IMG/VR virus record: IMGVR_UViG_3300022591_000009
Span: 1 to 59,131 of that record
Length of the DNA stretch: 59,131 nt
From: a virus
Reading direction: 5' to 3' (one strand)
The translations under genes and the position numbers were made by a program. Under the pieces are notes generated by a model. The model had not been told where the DNA came from. It did no database searches and saw nothing but the letters and a program-made list of their open reading frames with translations. This document shows, one piece after another, positions 24,492-33,421 of this stretch (position 1 is the first letter of the stretch; every line of letters starts with the position of its first letter).

Positions 24492-25444
24492 TGATTAAAG
24501 ACTTAGAAGACCTGCTCTCTGACTTAGGTATTGAGGTAACAGGTACTCGTGGCAATGAAGTTCAAGCCAAGTGTCCTGGGCATTTAGAGTTGACGGGAAA
24601 AGAAGACCGCAACCCTTCTTGGTCTATCAATGCTGACACTGGCGCACATATCTGTTTCTCCTGCGGCTTTAAAGGCGGCTTACAGTTCCTTGTTAACTAC
24701 ATGGGCGGAGTCGAGTACAACCCAGAGTCTAAGGAAGAGGGGAACAAGTATCTGCGTCGTGCTTACGAGCAGATGATGAAGTCTCTTAACCATGTTGAAG
24801 AAGAGCAGAAGTTTATAGATGAGTCCATGTTGGCTATCTATACAGCTCCCCCAGTCGAAGCTCTCAAAAGCCGTGGCATTCTTCCCATGGTGGCAGATAT
24901 GTTCGGCATCCTGTGGGACCCACGCGTAGACAACTGGATTATCCCTATCCGCGACCCTAAGAGCCGAAAGCTCATGGGCTGGCAGGAGAAGGGCTATGCG
25001 ACCCGCTTCTTTCGCAACCAACCTAACGGCGTGCAGAAGAGCCGTGCGCTCTTTGGATATTCTGAGTATCGGGGCGGCGACATGATTCTTGTTGAGTCAC
25101 CTTTAGACGTAGCTCGATTGGCCTCTGTAGGGGTCTTTGGAGGCGTAGCAGCGTATGGAGCTATGGTTTCTAGAGACCAGCTCAGATTACTTGAATCATC
25201 CGAACGCCTAGTCATAGCGTTAGATAACGACGAGGCTGGCAGCAAGTCGTCAGAAAGCTTGTTTGATTGGGCAAAAGAGACTAGGATGAGCCCCTGGTTC
25301 TTCAATTACGATGGCATTGACGTTAAAGACGTAGGCGCTATGAGTAAGTCGGAAATTATGATGGGCTTAGAGAATGCTAGGCACATCCTTAGAGGAAAGC
25401 GTGAATGCCTATGGATGACGAGCGAATTAAAAAGGTCGCGCTAG
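24488..25444 (+). CDS. DnaG-like primase
   Basis: A 318-residue protein starting at ATG 24488 (ATGA overlap). An N-terminal CHC2-type zinc finger is visible (C29, H32, C56, C59 in AKCPGH and ICFSCGF), followed by a core with a TOPRIM signature: ILVESPLDVARLASVG (catalytic Glu) and VIALDNDEAGSKSS (acidic DxD-like pair). Shorter than cellular DnaG because it lacks the C-terminal helicase-binding domain. Makes RNA primers for the DNA polymerase encoded at 29517. Confidence 0.88.
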   Translation: MMIKDLEDLLSDLGIEVTGTRGNEVQAKCPGHLELTGKEDRNPSWSINADTGAHICFSCGFKGGLQFLVNYMGGVEYNPESKEEGNKYLRRAYEQMMKSLNHVEEEQKFIDESMLAIYTAPPVEALKSRGILPMVADMFGILWDPRVDNWIIPIRDPKSRKLMGWQEKGYATRFFRNQPNGVQKSRALFGYSEYRGGDMILVESPLDVARLASVGVFGGVAAYGAMVSRDQLRLLESSERLVIALDNDEAGSKSSESLFDWAKETRMSPWFFNYDGIDVKDVGAMSKSEIMMGLENARHILRGKRECLWMTSELKRSR

Positions 25445-25557
25445 CCCTAAGGCTTATCAGTGGACAGTGCCCACACACTAGCAAGTTCCGATTAAAGTCC
25501 GACTGCGTTACCTGTTTAGCAGAACGTGCCATACAAGAACTGGATGAGATGAAATGA
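25405..25557 (+). CDS. Small Cys/His protein
   Basis: A 50-residue protein in the gap between primase and dNMP kinase, with GQCPHTSKFRLKSDCVTCLAE, i.e. a possible zinc site of two Cys/His pairs. Starts at ATG 25405 (AGAGGAAAG upstream; ATG 25411 possible), overlaps the end of the primase gene in another frame, and its TGA overlaps the next ATG. Function unknown. Confidence 0.6.
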   Translation: MPMDDERIKKVALALRLISGQCPHTSKFRLKSDCVTCLAERAIQELDEMK

Positions 25558-26093
25558 TTCTTGGACTTACTGGATTTGCTCAATCAGGCAAAGATACCGT
25601 TGCCAGTATTCTTATAGAGGAGTACGGGTTTCAACGTGTGGCGTTCGCCGACCCTATCCGTGAACTGCTGTACGAGATGAATCCCAAGATAACACTAGGG
25701 TATGACATCCACAGCACTTTACAGCTCTTGGTTGACCAAGATGGCTGGGAGTCAGCAAAGCAAAACCCTGACGTCCGCGCAATGCTTCAGAACTTAGGAG
25801 TAGGTGCTCGAAAGGTCTTTAGTGAGAACTTTTGGGTACAACAAGCGCTTCGCCGTATTCACTTTGAAGAAAACTGGGTCATTACTGACGTACGGTTTGA
25901 GAACGAGGCCAAGGCTATTAAGAAGTACGACAACTCCCAGATATGGCGCATCAAGCGCAACGGAGTTGGCCCTGTCAACGGACACATCTCTGAAAAAGAG
26001 ATGGACGGCTATCCCGTCGACCAGATTTTTATGAACTCAGGCTCTATCGATGACCTACGTGATTTGGTAAAGAGCCGAATGGGTGCAGCATGA
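25554..26093 (+). CDS. Deoxynucleoside monophosphate kinase
   Basis: A 179-residue P-loop kinase: Walker A GFAQSGKDT at residues 7-15, RVAFADPIRELLYEMNP (substrate lid region), LQNLGVGARKVF and WVITDVRFENEAKAI with the DxR motif of phage dNMP kinases. It phosphorylates dNMPs from host DNA to dNDPs for phage replication, complementing the ribonucleotide reductase at 45889. ATGA overlaps on both sides. Confidence 0.85.
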   Translation: MILGLTGFAQSGKDTVASILIEEYGFQRVAFADPIRELLYEMNPKITLGYDIHSTLQLLVDQDGWESAKQNPDVRAMLQNLGVGARKVFSENFWVQQALRRIHFEENWVITDVRFENEAKAIKKYDNSQIWRIKRNGVGPVNGHISEKEMDGYPVDQIFMNSGSIDDLRDLVKSRMGAA

Positions 26094-27679
26094 CCTTTAA
26101 GGGAACTTTACTTCCTTACCAGCCTGAAGCGGTAGACCGTATGGTTGACCGTCAAAAGATGCTGGTTGCCTACGACCTTGGTTTAGGTAAGACAGTCCTG
26201 ACCATCGCAGCTCTAGAACGCATGATGGATGAGGGGAAAATTACCGAGCCAGGCATTATCATTTGCTTATCCTCACTTAAATACCAGTGGGCTAATCAGA
26301 TTGTGAAATTTACCGATGGTACTTCATACCCTTTGGTCATTGATGGAACGCCAAAGAAACGACAAGCCCAGTACGAGCAAGCTTACGATTGGGGACACTC
26401 CCTCGTTGACTACGTCATTCTCAACTATGAGCAAGTTGTTAATGACTGGGAGTACGTATCAAAACTCCCACGAGGATTTGTCGTCCTTGACGAAGCCACA
26501 GCCATCAAGTCATTCCGTTCAAAGCGTTCAAAAGCAGTCAAAAGACTAGGCAACGCTCCAGTCAAGTTTGCACTCACAGGCACGCCTATTGAAAATGGAA
26601 AGCCTGAAGAGCTGTACAGCATTATGCAATTTGTCGACAATGATGTACTCGGACGCTTTGACTTGTTTGACCAAACTTTTATCGTTCGTAACACATGGGG
26701 TGGCGTAGAACGCTACCGCAATCTACCGACACTACATGAGCGTATGAAGACTGCCAGTGTACGTAAAGCGCAGACTGATGCTGACGTGGCTCCTTTCTTG
26801 CCAGAGTCCATTCACCGTGAGCCTATTGAGATTTTCTTTGACCGTAAGTCTGCCAAGCTGTACGAGCGCATTAAGAACGACATCTTGATAGACCTAGATG
26901 AGGCTCAGCAACTATTTGGCGGCTCGTTTAACATTTTGGCTCATTACGGACATGAACAGCAGTGGGGTGGGGCTGCAGATGAGCTACGCGGAAAGCTGAT
27001 GTCTAAGATTGGCGCCCTAAAGATGCTCTGCTCACATCCTGACTTAGTAACAGACAGCGCAATCAAGTTCCATCAAATGAGCGGCGAGGGCTCAGCGTAC
27101 GCAGCCGAGTTGGTAGACGCTGGTTTGTTAGAGGGTATAACCAATTCCCCTAAGATGGACACGGTCATTGAGTACGTTACTAACCATCTAGATTTAAACC
27201 CTGATAACAAGGTAGTTATCTTTGCATCGTACGTCGGCATGCTGGAAAAGCTGGCGGATGCCCTTGGTTCTGAGCGTTGTAAGCTATACTCAGGCCAGTT
27301 AGATGCTAAAACCAAAGAGGAGAACAAAGTTGACTTTAATACAAATCCTGCTACTCGTGTCCTTATTTCTAGTGACGCGGGCGGTTACGGCGTGGATTTG
27401 CCAGCCGCTAATCTCCTCATTAACTACGACCTTCCGTGGTCGTCGGGCGGAGCAATCCAAAGAAACGGCCGAATAAAGAGAGCGTCCTCTACCTGGCCGA
27501 CAATCGTTATTCAAGACGTCATCATGAAGAACTCCATAGAGCAACGCCAGCATGAGGCGTTGATGCAAAAATCATCTATTGCTAACGCTGTTATTGACGG
27601 TATTGGCATAGATGACCAAGGCGGGGTACCCATTACTCTTACCAGCCTTAATAAGTTCTTGCAATCCTCCAACGTATAA
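26090..27679 (+). CDS. SNF2-family helicase (SF2 ATPase)
   Basis: A 529-residue SF2 enzyme: motif I DLGLGKTVLT, motif II VVLDEATAIK (DEAT instead of DEAH), motif III FALTGTPIENGKPEEL, and C-terminal RecA lobe motifs (KVVIFASYVGMLEKL, VLISSDAGGYGVDLP, QRNGRIKRASS). Phage SNF2-like proteins are linked to recombination or replication restart. It ends the first replication operon; a promoter follows directly. Confidence 0.88.
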   Translation: MTFKGTLLPYQPEAVDRMVDRQKMLVAYDLGLGKTVLTIAALERMMDEGKITEPGIIICLSSLKYQWANQIVKFTDGTSYPLVIDGTPKKRQAQYEQAYDWGHSLVDYVILNYEQVVNDWEYVSKLPRGFVVLDEATAIKSFRSKRSKAVKRLGNAPVKFALTGTPIENGKPEELYSIMQFVDNDVLGRFDLFDQTFIVRNTWGGVERYRNLPTLHERMKTASVRKAQTDADVAPFLPESIHREPIEIFFDRKSAKLYERIKNDILIDLDEAQQLFGGSFNILAHYGHEQQWGGAADELRGKLMSKIGALKMLCSHPDLVTDSAIKFHQMSGEGSAYAAELVDAGLLEGITNSPKMDTVIEYVTNHLDLNPDNKVVIFASYVGMLEKLADALGSERCKLYSGQLDAKTKEENKVDFNTNPATRVLISSDAGGYGVDLPAANLLINYDLPWSSGGAIQRNGRIKRASSTWPTIVIQDVIMKNSIEQRQHEALMQKSSIANAVIDGIGIDDQGGVPITLTSLNKFLQSSNV

Positions 27680-27684
27680 AGGGG

Positions 27685-27690
27685 TATAAT
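27685..27690 (+). promoter_or_regulatory. Promoter -10 TATAAT, possibly leaderless
   Basis: A perfect TATAAT ends seven bases before the ATG at 27697, so the transcript would begin at or near the start codon. A TTGCAA at 27659-27664 could be a poorly spaced -35 (20 bp). Confidence 0.55.
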
Positions 27691-27696
27691 AATCTA

Positions 27697-27855
27697 ATGC
27701 CTAATGCACCTAAGACTCCGACTCGTACTATCCGAGTTCCTGACGACCTGTGGAAGGCCGTACAGAAGAAAGCCAAGTCCGAAGGCGTGACCGTCACCAG
27801 CGTTATCATCAAAGCGTTGGAAACCTATCTAGAGGATTTGACAGCCTCCAAATAA
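27697..27855 (+). CDS. Ribbon-helix-helix DNA-binding protein
   Basis: A 52-residue protein: a strand TRTIRVPDDLWKAVQKKAKS and a helix EGVTVTSVIIKALETYL make the classic Arc/CopG/MetJ ribbon-helix-helix fold, which acts as a dimer on DNA. It is the first gene after its own TATAAT promoter, so it is a good candidate for an autoregulated control protein of the downstream operon. Too short for many gene callers. Confidence 0.8.
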   Translation: MPNAPKTPTRTIRVPDDLWKAVQKKAKSEGVTVTSVIIKALETYLEDLTASK

Positions 27856-27891
27856 GTGCTAGAGTCTTCTTTGAACCTAAAGGGGGCTCAC

Positions 27892-28299
27892 ATGGACTTA
27901 ACTCAAGTCAAAAATTACGTACTACAGGCATCTACTCTTAAAGCACAGATAGACGACCTGTCAAAGCTTCATAGCGAAATAAAGTCTCAGCTCACCGAAG
28001 CTATTGATGAATACGGTGAAACTGATGGCCGTGGACATGTCGTCCTAGAGCTAGAAGTAGAGGTAAACGGCATTCGTTCTATCTCTAAGCAACGTCGCGT
28101 TTCTACGTCTATTGATACAGACGCGGCTGAAAGCATTCTTACCAAGAAGGAGCTGTACGAGAAGTGCGTTCGTATGGAGCCTATGCTTGATGAAGACGCC
28201 ATCATGGCGGCTTACTACAAGGGCGAATTAACAGAGGAGGACATCGATACTATGTTCCCTAAGAAAGTTTCCTACGCGTTCCTTATGAATAAGGGGTAA
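27892..28299 (+). CDS. Conserved hypothetical coiled protein
   Basis: A 135-residue protein from ATG 27892 (AGGGGG upstream; GTG 27856 is an unlikely alternative). The N-terminus is a helix of about 40 residues (LTQVKNYVLQASTLKAQIDD), followed by a beta region GRGHVVLELEVEVNGI and a helical C-terminal half. Acidic. Similar proteins precede polymerase or SSB genes in actinophages, but I know no function. Confidence 0.5.
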   Translation: MDLTQVKNYVLQASTLKAQIDDLSKLHSEIKSQLTEAIDEYGETDGRGHVVLELEVEVNGIRSISKQRRVSTSIDTDAAESILTKKELYEKCVRMEPMLDEDAIMAAYYKGELTEEDIDTMFPKKVSYAFLMNKG

Positions 28300-28301
28300 G
28301 T

Positions 28302-28754
28302 ATGGAAAACGATGCCATCGACTCAGCGTTTGCTGGTCTGGATGTTTACTATCCAGGTAGCAAGCGTAAACGTCGTGACCTCGTAAAGCCTGAGCCAAAA
28401 GTTCAGGCGAGCTGGGATGCTAAGCCATACATCAAGACCTTACCTAGCGGTAAGGACATTGAGATGTTCACACTTGGCGCCTTAGCGGACGCGTTGGGTC
28501 GCCCTCTAATAACTATACGTGCATGGTTAAAAGAGGGTTACCTGCCTGCGTCGCCTTATCGGTTACCTACAAAGACCGATAAAAACGGGAAACAGCACAA
28601 CGGTCGTCGGCTTTACACAAGGCCAATGATTGAAGAGGCTGTGAGAATCTTTACGAGCAGTGGCATTATTGCCATGAAACGTATAGACTGGTCTCAGCAT
28701 AAAGCGGTCTCTAAAGAGATTGCCGATGCTTGGGACAAACTGATAGAAGACTAA
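28302..28754 (+). CDS. MerR-like helix-turn-helix protein
   Basis: A 150-residue protein with an unstructured basic N-terminus (GSKRKRRDLVKPEP) and a MerR/excisionase-like winged helix: FTLGALADALGRPLITIRAW followed by LKEGYLPASPYRLP and GRRLYTRPMIEEAV. Likely a DNA-binding regulator or replication accessory. Two bases separate it from the upstream stop. Confidence 0.7.
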   Translation: MENDAIDSAFAGLDVYYPGSKRKRRDLVKPEPKVQASWDAKPYIKTLPSGKDIEMFTLGALADALGRPLITIRAWLKEGYLPASPYRLPTKTDKNGKQHNGRRLYTRPMIEEAVRIFTSSGIIAMKRIDWSQHKAVSKEIADAWDKLIED

Positions 28755-28776
28755 AACATACTAACAAAGGAAAAAT

Positions 28777-29442
28777 ATGGCCATCAGCCGAGAAGCAGAC
28801 AGCTACCTTGTTGACGATTCAAGCGTTGACGAGCGTCCAGCTCAAACAACATCAACACCAGCATCATCCATCGTGCAAGAAGGTTGGGGCGCTGCAGAAA
28901 CAGCATCCGCACCTTCAGAAGGCTACCCAGTAGACTTCAAGCAGTCCGAAACCCCACAGGTCATTAAGTTCATTGACCCAGACGGTCCTTTTGCTGTTTA
29001 CAAGTTGCACTTCCTACAGAACAAGCCAGGCAAGAAGTCATACATTTGCATTGGCGAAAAGTGCCCACTCTGCACAGTGCTTAAGCACCGTCCAGAGGAC
29101 AAGAAGGCATTTTCCATCATCAACTTCAGCGCTCCTGAAGGTCCTACACGTCAGCAACTCGTTGCTACCCCACGTCTGTATAAGACCATTCATGCTGCTC
29201 ACTTCTCCCCACAGGGTCCTCTAAACAAGAACTACTGGGCATTGAGCCGTACAGGTAAGATGCAGACAACCGTCTACCACATGAACTCCGTAAAGGCTCG
29301 TGACCTCAATGAGGATTGGAACCTTAACGAAGCAGATTGTGAAGCTGCAGTTACTACGTTCAAGCCATACGACCGTTCAACCATCAAGGAGAACTCATAC
29401 CAAGAGCTTCTTGAAATTGCACAAGAGTTGGTAAACGAGTAA
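28777..29442 (+). CDS. Putative ssDNA-binding protein with Zn site
   Basis: A 221-residue protein immediately upstream of the DNA polymerase gene. After a low-complexity N-terminus comes an OB-fold-like core: VIKFIDPDGPFAVYKLHFL, a CxxC (GEKCPLCTVLKHRPEDK, residues ~94-97 with a nearby His) and FSIINFSAPEG. The metal site within a DNA-binding core recalls T4 gp32. The end is acidic, as in SSBs. Assignment is by architecture and context, not homology search. Confidence 0.55.
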   Translation: MAISREADSYLVDDSSVDERPAQTTSTPASSIVQEGWGAAETASAPSEGYPVDFKQSETPQVIKFIDPDGPFAVYKLHFLQNKPGKKSYICIGEKCPLCTVLKHRPEDKKAFSIINFSAPEGPTRQQLVATPRLYKTIHAAHFSPQGPLNKNYWALSRTGKMQTTVYHMNSVKARDLNEDWNLNEADCEAAVTTFKPYDRSTIKENSYQELLEIAQELVNE

Positions 29443-29457
29443 TCAGATAATAGCTGT

Positions 29458-29513
29458 CCAGAGGCGTAGTTTTAACCCCTTTCTCTACGCCTCTGGGCCT
29501 TATTAAGGGGTAA
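29458..29513 (+). promoter_or_regulatory. 12-bp stem-loop with possible pseudoknot over the polymerase RBS
   Basis: CCAGAGGCGTAG (29458-29469) and CTACGCCTCTGG (29485-29496) form a perfect 12-bp stem with a 15-base loop. The loop segment ACCCCTT (29475-29481) is complementary to AAGGGGT (29505-29511), the Shine-Dalgarno of the DNA polymerase gene (ATG 29517), so an H-type pseudoknot could block translation. No T-run follows the stem, so a simple terminator is less likely. Confidence 0.6.
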
Positions 29514-29516
29514 TAC

Positions 29517-31493
29517 ATGGGGCTTATTCTTACCAAAGAACAATTAGACGAGATGGTTGCGTACTATCTTACGCAAGACGCTTTTGCTTTTGACGTTGAA
29601 ACTATGGGCGAGCATCGTGGCGATACTCCAATTAACGATGTCGTATGGATTTCATTTGCTACTTATGGTCGCGTGGATGTTATTCCTATGGGCCATCCAA
29701 ACGGAGAGTTCTTACGCTTAGACCGACCACTAACAGGTCAAGGTCAAAAGCGTGTGGATGCAGGATTACCTGCTCGTGATTCCGATTACTCACGTAGTGA
29801 TAAAAAAGCTATTAAGGTATTTACTCCGCCTCCTGAGCAGCTATTCCCTGCTGAGGTGTTCAAGGCGTTAGAGCCGCTGATGTTCAGCGAAACTATTCTT
29901 ACTATCGGCCATAACCTAGCGTTCGACCTTACTTCCGTTGCCAAGTACTTCGGTGGTCGCGTACCTACTGGCCCTTACTTTGACACGATGATTGCATCAT
30001 TCCTTTACGACACCCGCAACAAGGGCAAGTGCGGTCTTGCAGATTGCTTAAAACGTGAGCTTGGCTACGAGATGGTCAAGGGTGTAGGTAAAGAGATTGA
30101 AGCCCACTCGTTCATGGATACTTACAAGTACGCGGCACTAGATGCCAAGTACACATTCTTGCTGTGGAAGGCTGTACTTCCTAAGCTGGCTCAGGCTGGC
30201 GTAGAGAAGGTTATGAACCTAGAGATGGACGTCCTCTGGGTACTTTGCCACATGAAGCTGACAGGGGCTCCGATTGACGTTGCTACCTTAACAACCTTGC
30301 AGGTTACCTTGGAAGCCGAGCTTGAGTTTAAGCGTGCATCCATTTACAAAGAAGCGGGTAAGCAGTTCAACCTTAATTCCATTCCTGAGCGACAGGAAGT
30401 TTTGTACAAACCTAAGGCTGAGGGAGGCCGTGGTCTAAAGACCAAGGTTCTAACGCCTAAGGGACAGGAGCGCAGTGATAATGGTCAGGAGTTGGTCTAC
30501 ACAGACTACTCAACTAATGCCGAGGCGCTAAATGAGAACAAGCTCAAAGACCCACTATGCAAACTGCTCGTGGAGTACTCAGACCTTAACAAGTTGCTTA
30601 CTACCTACGTAGTTCCCTACTTGGGCGGCGATGTGACTACAACTACGGGCGGAACATCCAAGACCGAGTATCGTGAGAGCTTGCTCATCAAGGGACGCAT
30701 CCACTGCGACTTTGTACAGAACGGTGCTGAGACGGGCCGTTTCTCCAGCCGTAACCCTAACCTTCAGAACGTACCTAACCCTGCCACGGCGCACGGTAAG
30801 GCTATCCGTAACCTATTTGTCCCACCTGTCGGTCAGAAGTTGGTCGTAGCAGACTACTCGCAGATTGAACCTCGCATCATTGCTGACTTTTCCCAAGACC
30901 CAATTATGGTGAAGTCGTACCTAGATAAAGAAGATATCTACATGACTGTTGCCAAGACCATGGGCGTAGACCGCGCCGCTGGTAAGACTTTGGTTCTATC
31001 TATGGCGTACGGCGTGGGCCCCGACAAGATTGCCCGCAGTATTGGCTGTACCAACACAGAGGCAAAGAAGTTACTCAACAACTTTGCTGAGGAGTTTTCT
31101 GCCGTTGGTCTATATAAGCTTAAGGTGATTGGTGTTGCCCGTAAGAACAAGTACGTGACTACAGCTACAGGTCGCCGTCGATACCTCCCTGATATCCAGT
31201 CAGGTGACCGCGAGCGCCGTTCTTCAGCGGAACGTCAGGCGTTTAATACCGTTATTCAAGGTACAGCCGCTGATGTGATGAAGATAGCCATGGTACGGGC
31301 TCACGACAGGATTCCAGAAGGTGCTAAGATTCTACTAACCGTACACGATGAACTTGTGACGTCTTGCCCAGAGCATTTAGCTGAACAGACCGCCGAAGCC
31401 ATCAGAGAAGCTATGGAAGGCGTAAAAATGCTAAAGACCATTCCATTAATTGCGGACGTAAAGATTGTTGACCGCTGGGGTGAGGCTAAATAA
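29517..31493 (+). CDS. Family A DNA polymerase with 3'-5' exonuclease
   Basis: A 658-residue PolA-type enzyme. Exonuclease motifs: DVE (D26, E28), GHNLAFDLTSVAKYF, and KYAALDAKYTF. Polymerase motif A VADYSQIEPRI (D446), motif B RAAGKTLVLSMAYGVG (K490, L494, Y498) and motif C TVHDELV (H610-D611-E612). The residue equivalent to E. coli Phe762 is Leu494, a variant reported as common in environmental phage polymerases and linked with more accurate, slower synthesis. No 5'-3' exonuclease domain. Translation may be controlled by the upstream pseudoknot. Confidence 0.95.
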   Translation: MGLILTKEQLDEMVAYYLTQDAFAFDVETMGEHRGDTPINDVVWISFATYGRVDVIPMGHPNGEFLRLDRPLTGQGQKRVDAGLPARDSDYSRSDKKAIKVFTPPPEQLFPAEVFKALEPLMFSETILTIGHNLAFDLTSVAKYFGGRVPTGPYFDTMIASFLYDTRNKGKCGLADCLKRELGYEMVKGVGKEIEAHSFMDTYKYAALDAKYTFLLWKAVLPKLAQAGVEKVMNLEMDVLWVLCHMKLTGAPIDVATLTTLQVTLEAELEFKRASIYKEAGKQFNLNSIPERQEVLYKPKAEGGRGLKTKVLTPKGQERSDNGQELVYTDYSTNAEALNENKLKDPLCKLLVEYSDLNKLLTTYVVPYLGGDVTTTTGGTSKTEYRESLLIKGRIHCDFVQNGAETGRFSSRNPNLQNVPNPATAHGKAIRNLFVPPVGQKLVVADYSQIEPRIIADFSQDPIMVKSYLDKEDIYMTVAKTMGVDRAAGKTLVLSMAYGVGPDKIARSIGCTNTEAKKLLNNFAEEFSAVGLYKLKVIGVARKNKYVTTATGRRRYLPDIQSGDRERRSSAERQAFNTVIQGTAADVMKIAMVRAHDRIPEGAKILLTVHDELVTSCPEHLAEQTAEAIREAMEGVKMLKTIPLIADVKIVDRWGEAK

Positions 31494-31984
31494 TGAGTTG
31501 GAAGTTTTGGGGTCGGGACGAAGAGCCCGAAGTATTTATAGAGACTGTCAATATACCTATGACCACTATTGCTCGTTGGTATTTGTATGACATGGATGCC
31601 GAAGACCCAGAGAAAGTTGCTGCTGCCCTTAACTTAAACCCCATCAGTCCTGAGGGGGCAGAAAAAGAGGCGCAGGACAGCGTTGCTCGTATGACTAGAG
31701 TTCTGCCATTTGAAGAGTTTGTTGGCATTATGGCTGATGTAAACGCACAGGCTATTACGGCTATTCGCAATAAAGCGCTTCGCGGGTTAACCGCCTTGTC
31801 TGAAGACGACGAAGATTTAAGCGAAGACGAGCTAGAGATACTAAACGAGTTAGACGAAGCTACTTACGAGTTGTTTGCACAAGTCTCATATACTGCTATC
31901 CTAGCTACCTTATCAATAGGTTTTGAAACTGGACTATTCAGCCCAGGTACCGCATACGCACACGAGGTGATGAAAGATGAGTAA
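31493..31984 (+). CDS. Hypothetical acidic protein
   Basis: A 163-residue, mostly helical acidic protein starting MSWKFWGRDEEPE, with an Asp/Glu-rich loop (ALSEDDEDLSEDELEIL) at about residues 103-119. TAATG overlap with the polymerase gene suggests coupled translation. No family recognised. Confidence 0.55.
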   Translation: MSWKFWGRDEEPEVFIETVNIPMTTIARWYLYDMDAEDPEKVAAALNLNPISPEGAEKEAQDSVARMTRVLPFEEFVGIMADVNAQAITAIRNKALRGLTALSEDDEDLSEDELEILNELDEATYELFAQVSYTAILATLSIGFETGLFSPGTAYAHEVMKDE

Positions 31985-32357
31985 CGCAAATTGGTGGGCT
32001 AAGCAACTGGGTACACAACCTGCTGCACGCCCCGCACAACCACAAGCTCCACAACAACAGCAAGCTTATCCGCCTACTACTCAACAACCTGCGTACATGC
32101 CGCCTGAGGTACAGCAACACACCCTTCCTGCAAGTGCAACAAGTGCATCACGTTGCCCTGGGTGCGGTAGCGGTAACTACGGCAGTGACGGTCAGACAAA
32201 GCCAAGATGCTATGATTGTGGGTATCCCATTCAACAGTCTGGTAGCGGCGTAGGTAAGGGCATTACTGGTGGTCCACAAGCATCAGGCCCCGCTACACCC
32301 GCTATTCAAGTACAGGCTGGCGGATGGAATCCAACAACTATCATCGGACACCTATAA
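31977..32357 (+). CDS. Zn-ribbon protein with Gln/Pro-rich N-terminus
   Basis: A 126-residue protein: a disordered Gln/Pro/Ala-rich N-terminal half, then a zinc ribbon (CPGCGSGNYG ... RCYDCGYPI, residues ~60-81) and a Gly-rich end. The stop overlaps the recombinase ATG (TAATG). Probably a nucleic-acid-binding accessory to the recombination genes that follow; no specific function known. Confidence 0.65.
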   Translation: MSNANWWAKQLGTQPAARPAQPQAPQQQQAYPPTTQQPAYMPPEVQQHTLPASATSASRCPGCGSGNYGSDGQTKPRCYDCGYPIQQSGSGVGKGITGGPQASGPATPAIQVQAGGWNPTTIIGHL

Positions 32358-33421
32358 TGAAAACATCACCCGCCTTAGAAAAAGTACTAACAAAATATAA
32401 GAAGAAGCTTGGCGACGACATCATTGTCAAGGCTTCAGAGATTCGTGACGACTTCTCAGCTCGCATCACTAGCGGCTCCTTATCCTTGGATGTAATCCTT
32501 GGTGGAGGTTGGCCCGCTAACCAGTGGCATGAGATTGTCGGAGAAGAGAGCAACGGCAAGACCGCTATTGCACTCAAGACTATTGCTGCTAATCAAGCAA
32601 AGGACCCAGACTTTACAGCTGTGTGGGTAGCCGCCGAGCAGTGGGTACCTTCATACGCCATCATGTGCGGCGTAGATGTAACCCGACTACACGTTATTGC
32701 AACTAACATCCTAGAAGATGCGCTGGATGCGGTTTTAGAAATTACTGCTACCAAGGAAGTTGACTGCGTAGTTATTGACTCGCTCCCAGCCCTTGCCCCT
32801 GAGATTGAGGGCGAGAAGGAGATGAACGAGGCAACCGTAGGTCGTATTGCCTTGGCTATGAATAAGTTTTGGCGCAAGATGGGTACCGCTGGCTCACGTA
32901 GCATGCTTCACCCTGACCGCCCATTTGTAGGCATCATGATTAACCAGTGGCGCTCAAAGATTGGCGTCATGTATGGCGACCCACGCACTACCCCAGGCGG
33001 CCTAGGTAAGAACTATGCCTACTTCGTACGCCTTGAGATTAAGCGTGATGAGTGGATTGAAGAAGGCACGGGTCAGGAAAAGCACCGTGTCGGGCAGACC
33101 ATCAAGCTTCGTACAGTAAAGAACAAGACCGCAGCCCCATCACAGACAGCTTTTGTCGACTTTTACTTTGCCGATTGCGAGAACTTTTTTGCTGGCGAGT
33201 ACGACTCAGCTAAAGAGATTGTGGCGTTGGGCATCATCAATAAGGTCATCACTCGTGGTGGCGCTTACTACAGCTATGGCGACCGCAAGTGGTTAGGCGG
33301 CGATGCTATACTTAAGTCATTGAGGGAAGAAATTGACCTCAAAGAAGCACTGGAGAAAGACGTTCTACGCAGCGTCTTGGAGAGCTCTAAGTACGTCGCT
33401 GAGGCCTCAGTTGAGGACTAA
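32357..33421 (+). CDS. RecA/UvsX-like recombinase
   Basis: A 354-residue RecA-fold protein from ATG 32357 (TAATG overlap). Walker A GEESNGKT (residues 62-69), catalytic Glu in AAEQW (E94), Walker B DCVVIDSLPAL (D141), an L1/L2-like stretch (GIMINQWRSKIGVMYGDPRTTPGG), and a RecA-type C-terminal (AKEIVALGIINK, GGAYYSYGDRKWLGGDA). It catalyses strand exchange for recombination-dependent replication and repair. Replaces host RecA. Confidence 0.92.
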   Translation: MKTSPALEKVLTKYKKKLGDDIIVKASEIRDDFSARITSGSLSLDVILGGGWPANQWHEIVGEESNGKTAIALKTIAANQAKDPDFTAVWVAAEQWVPSYAIMCGVDVTRLHVIATNILEDALDAVLEITATKEVDCVVIDSLPALAPEIEGEKEMNEATVGRIALAMNKFWRKMGTAGSRSMLHPDRPFVGIMINQWRSKIGVMYGDPRTTPGGLGKNYAYFVRLEIKRDEWIEEGTGQEKHRVGQTIKLRTVKNKTAAPSQTAFVDFYFADCENFFAGEYDSAKEIVALGIINKVITRGGAYYSYGDRKWLGGDAILKSLREEIDLKEALEKDVLRSVLESSKYVAEASVED

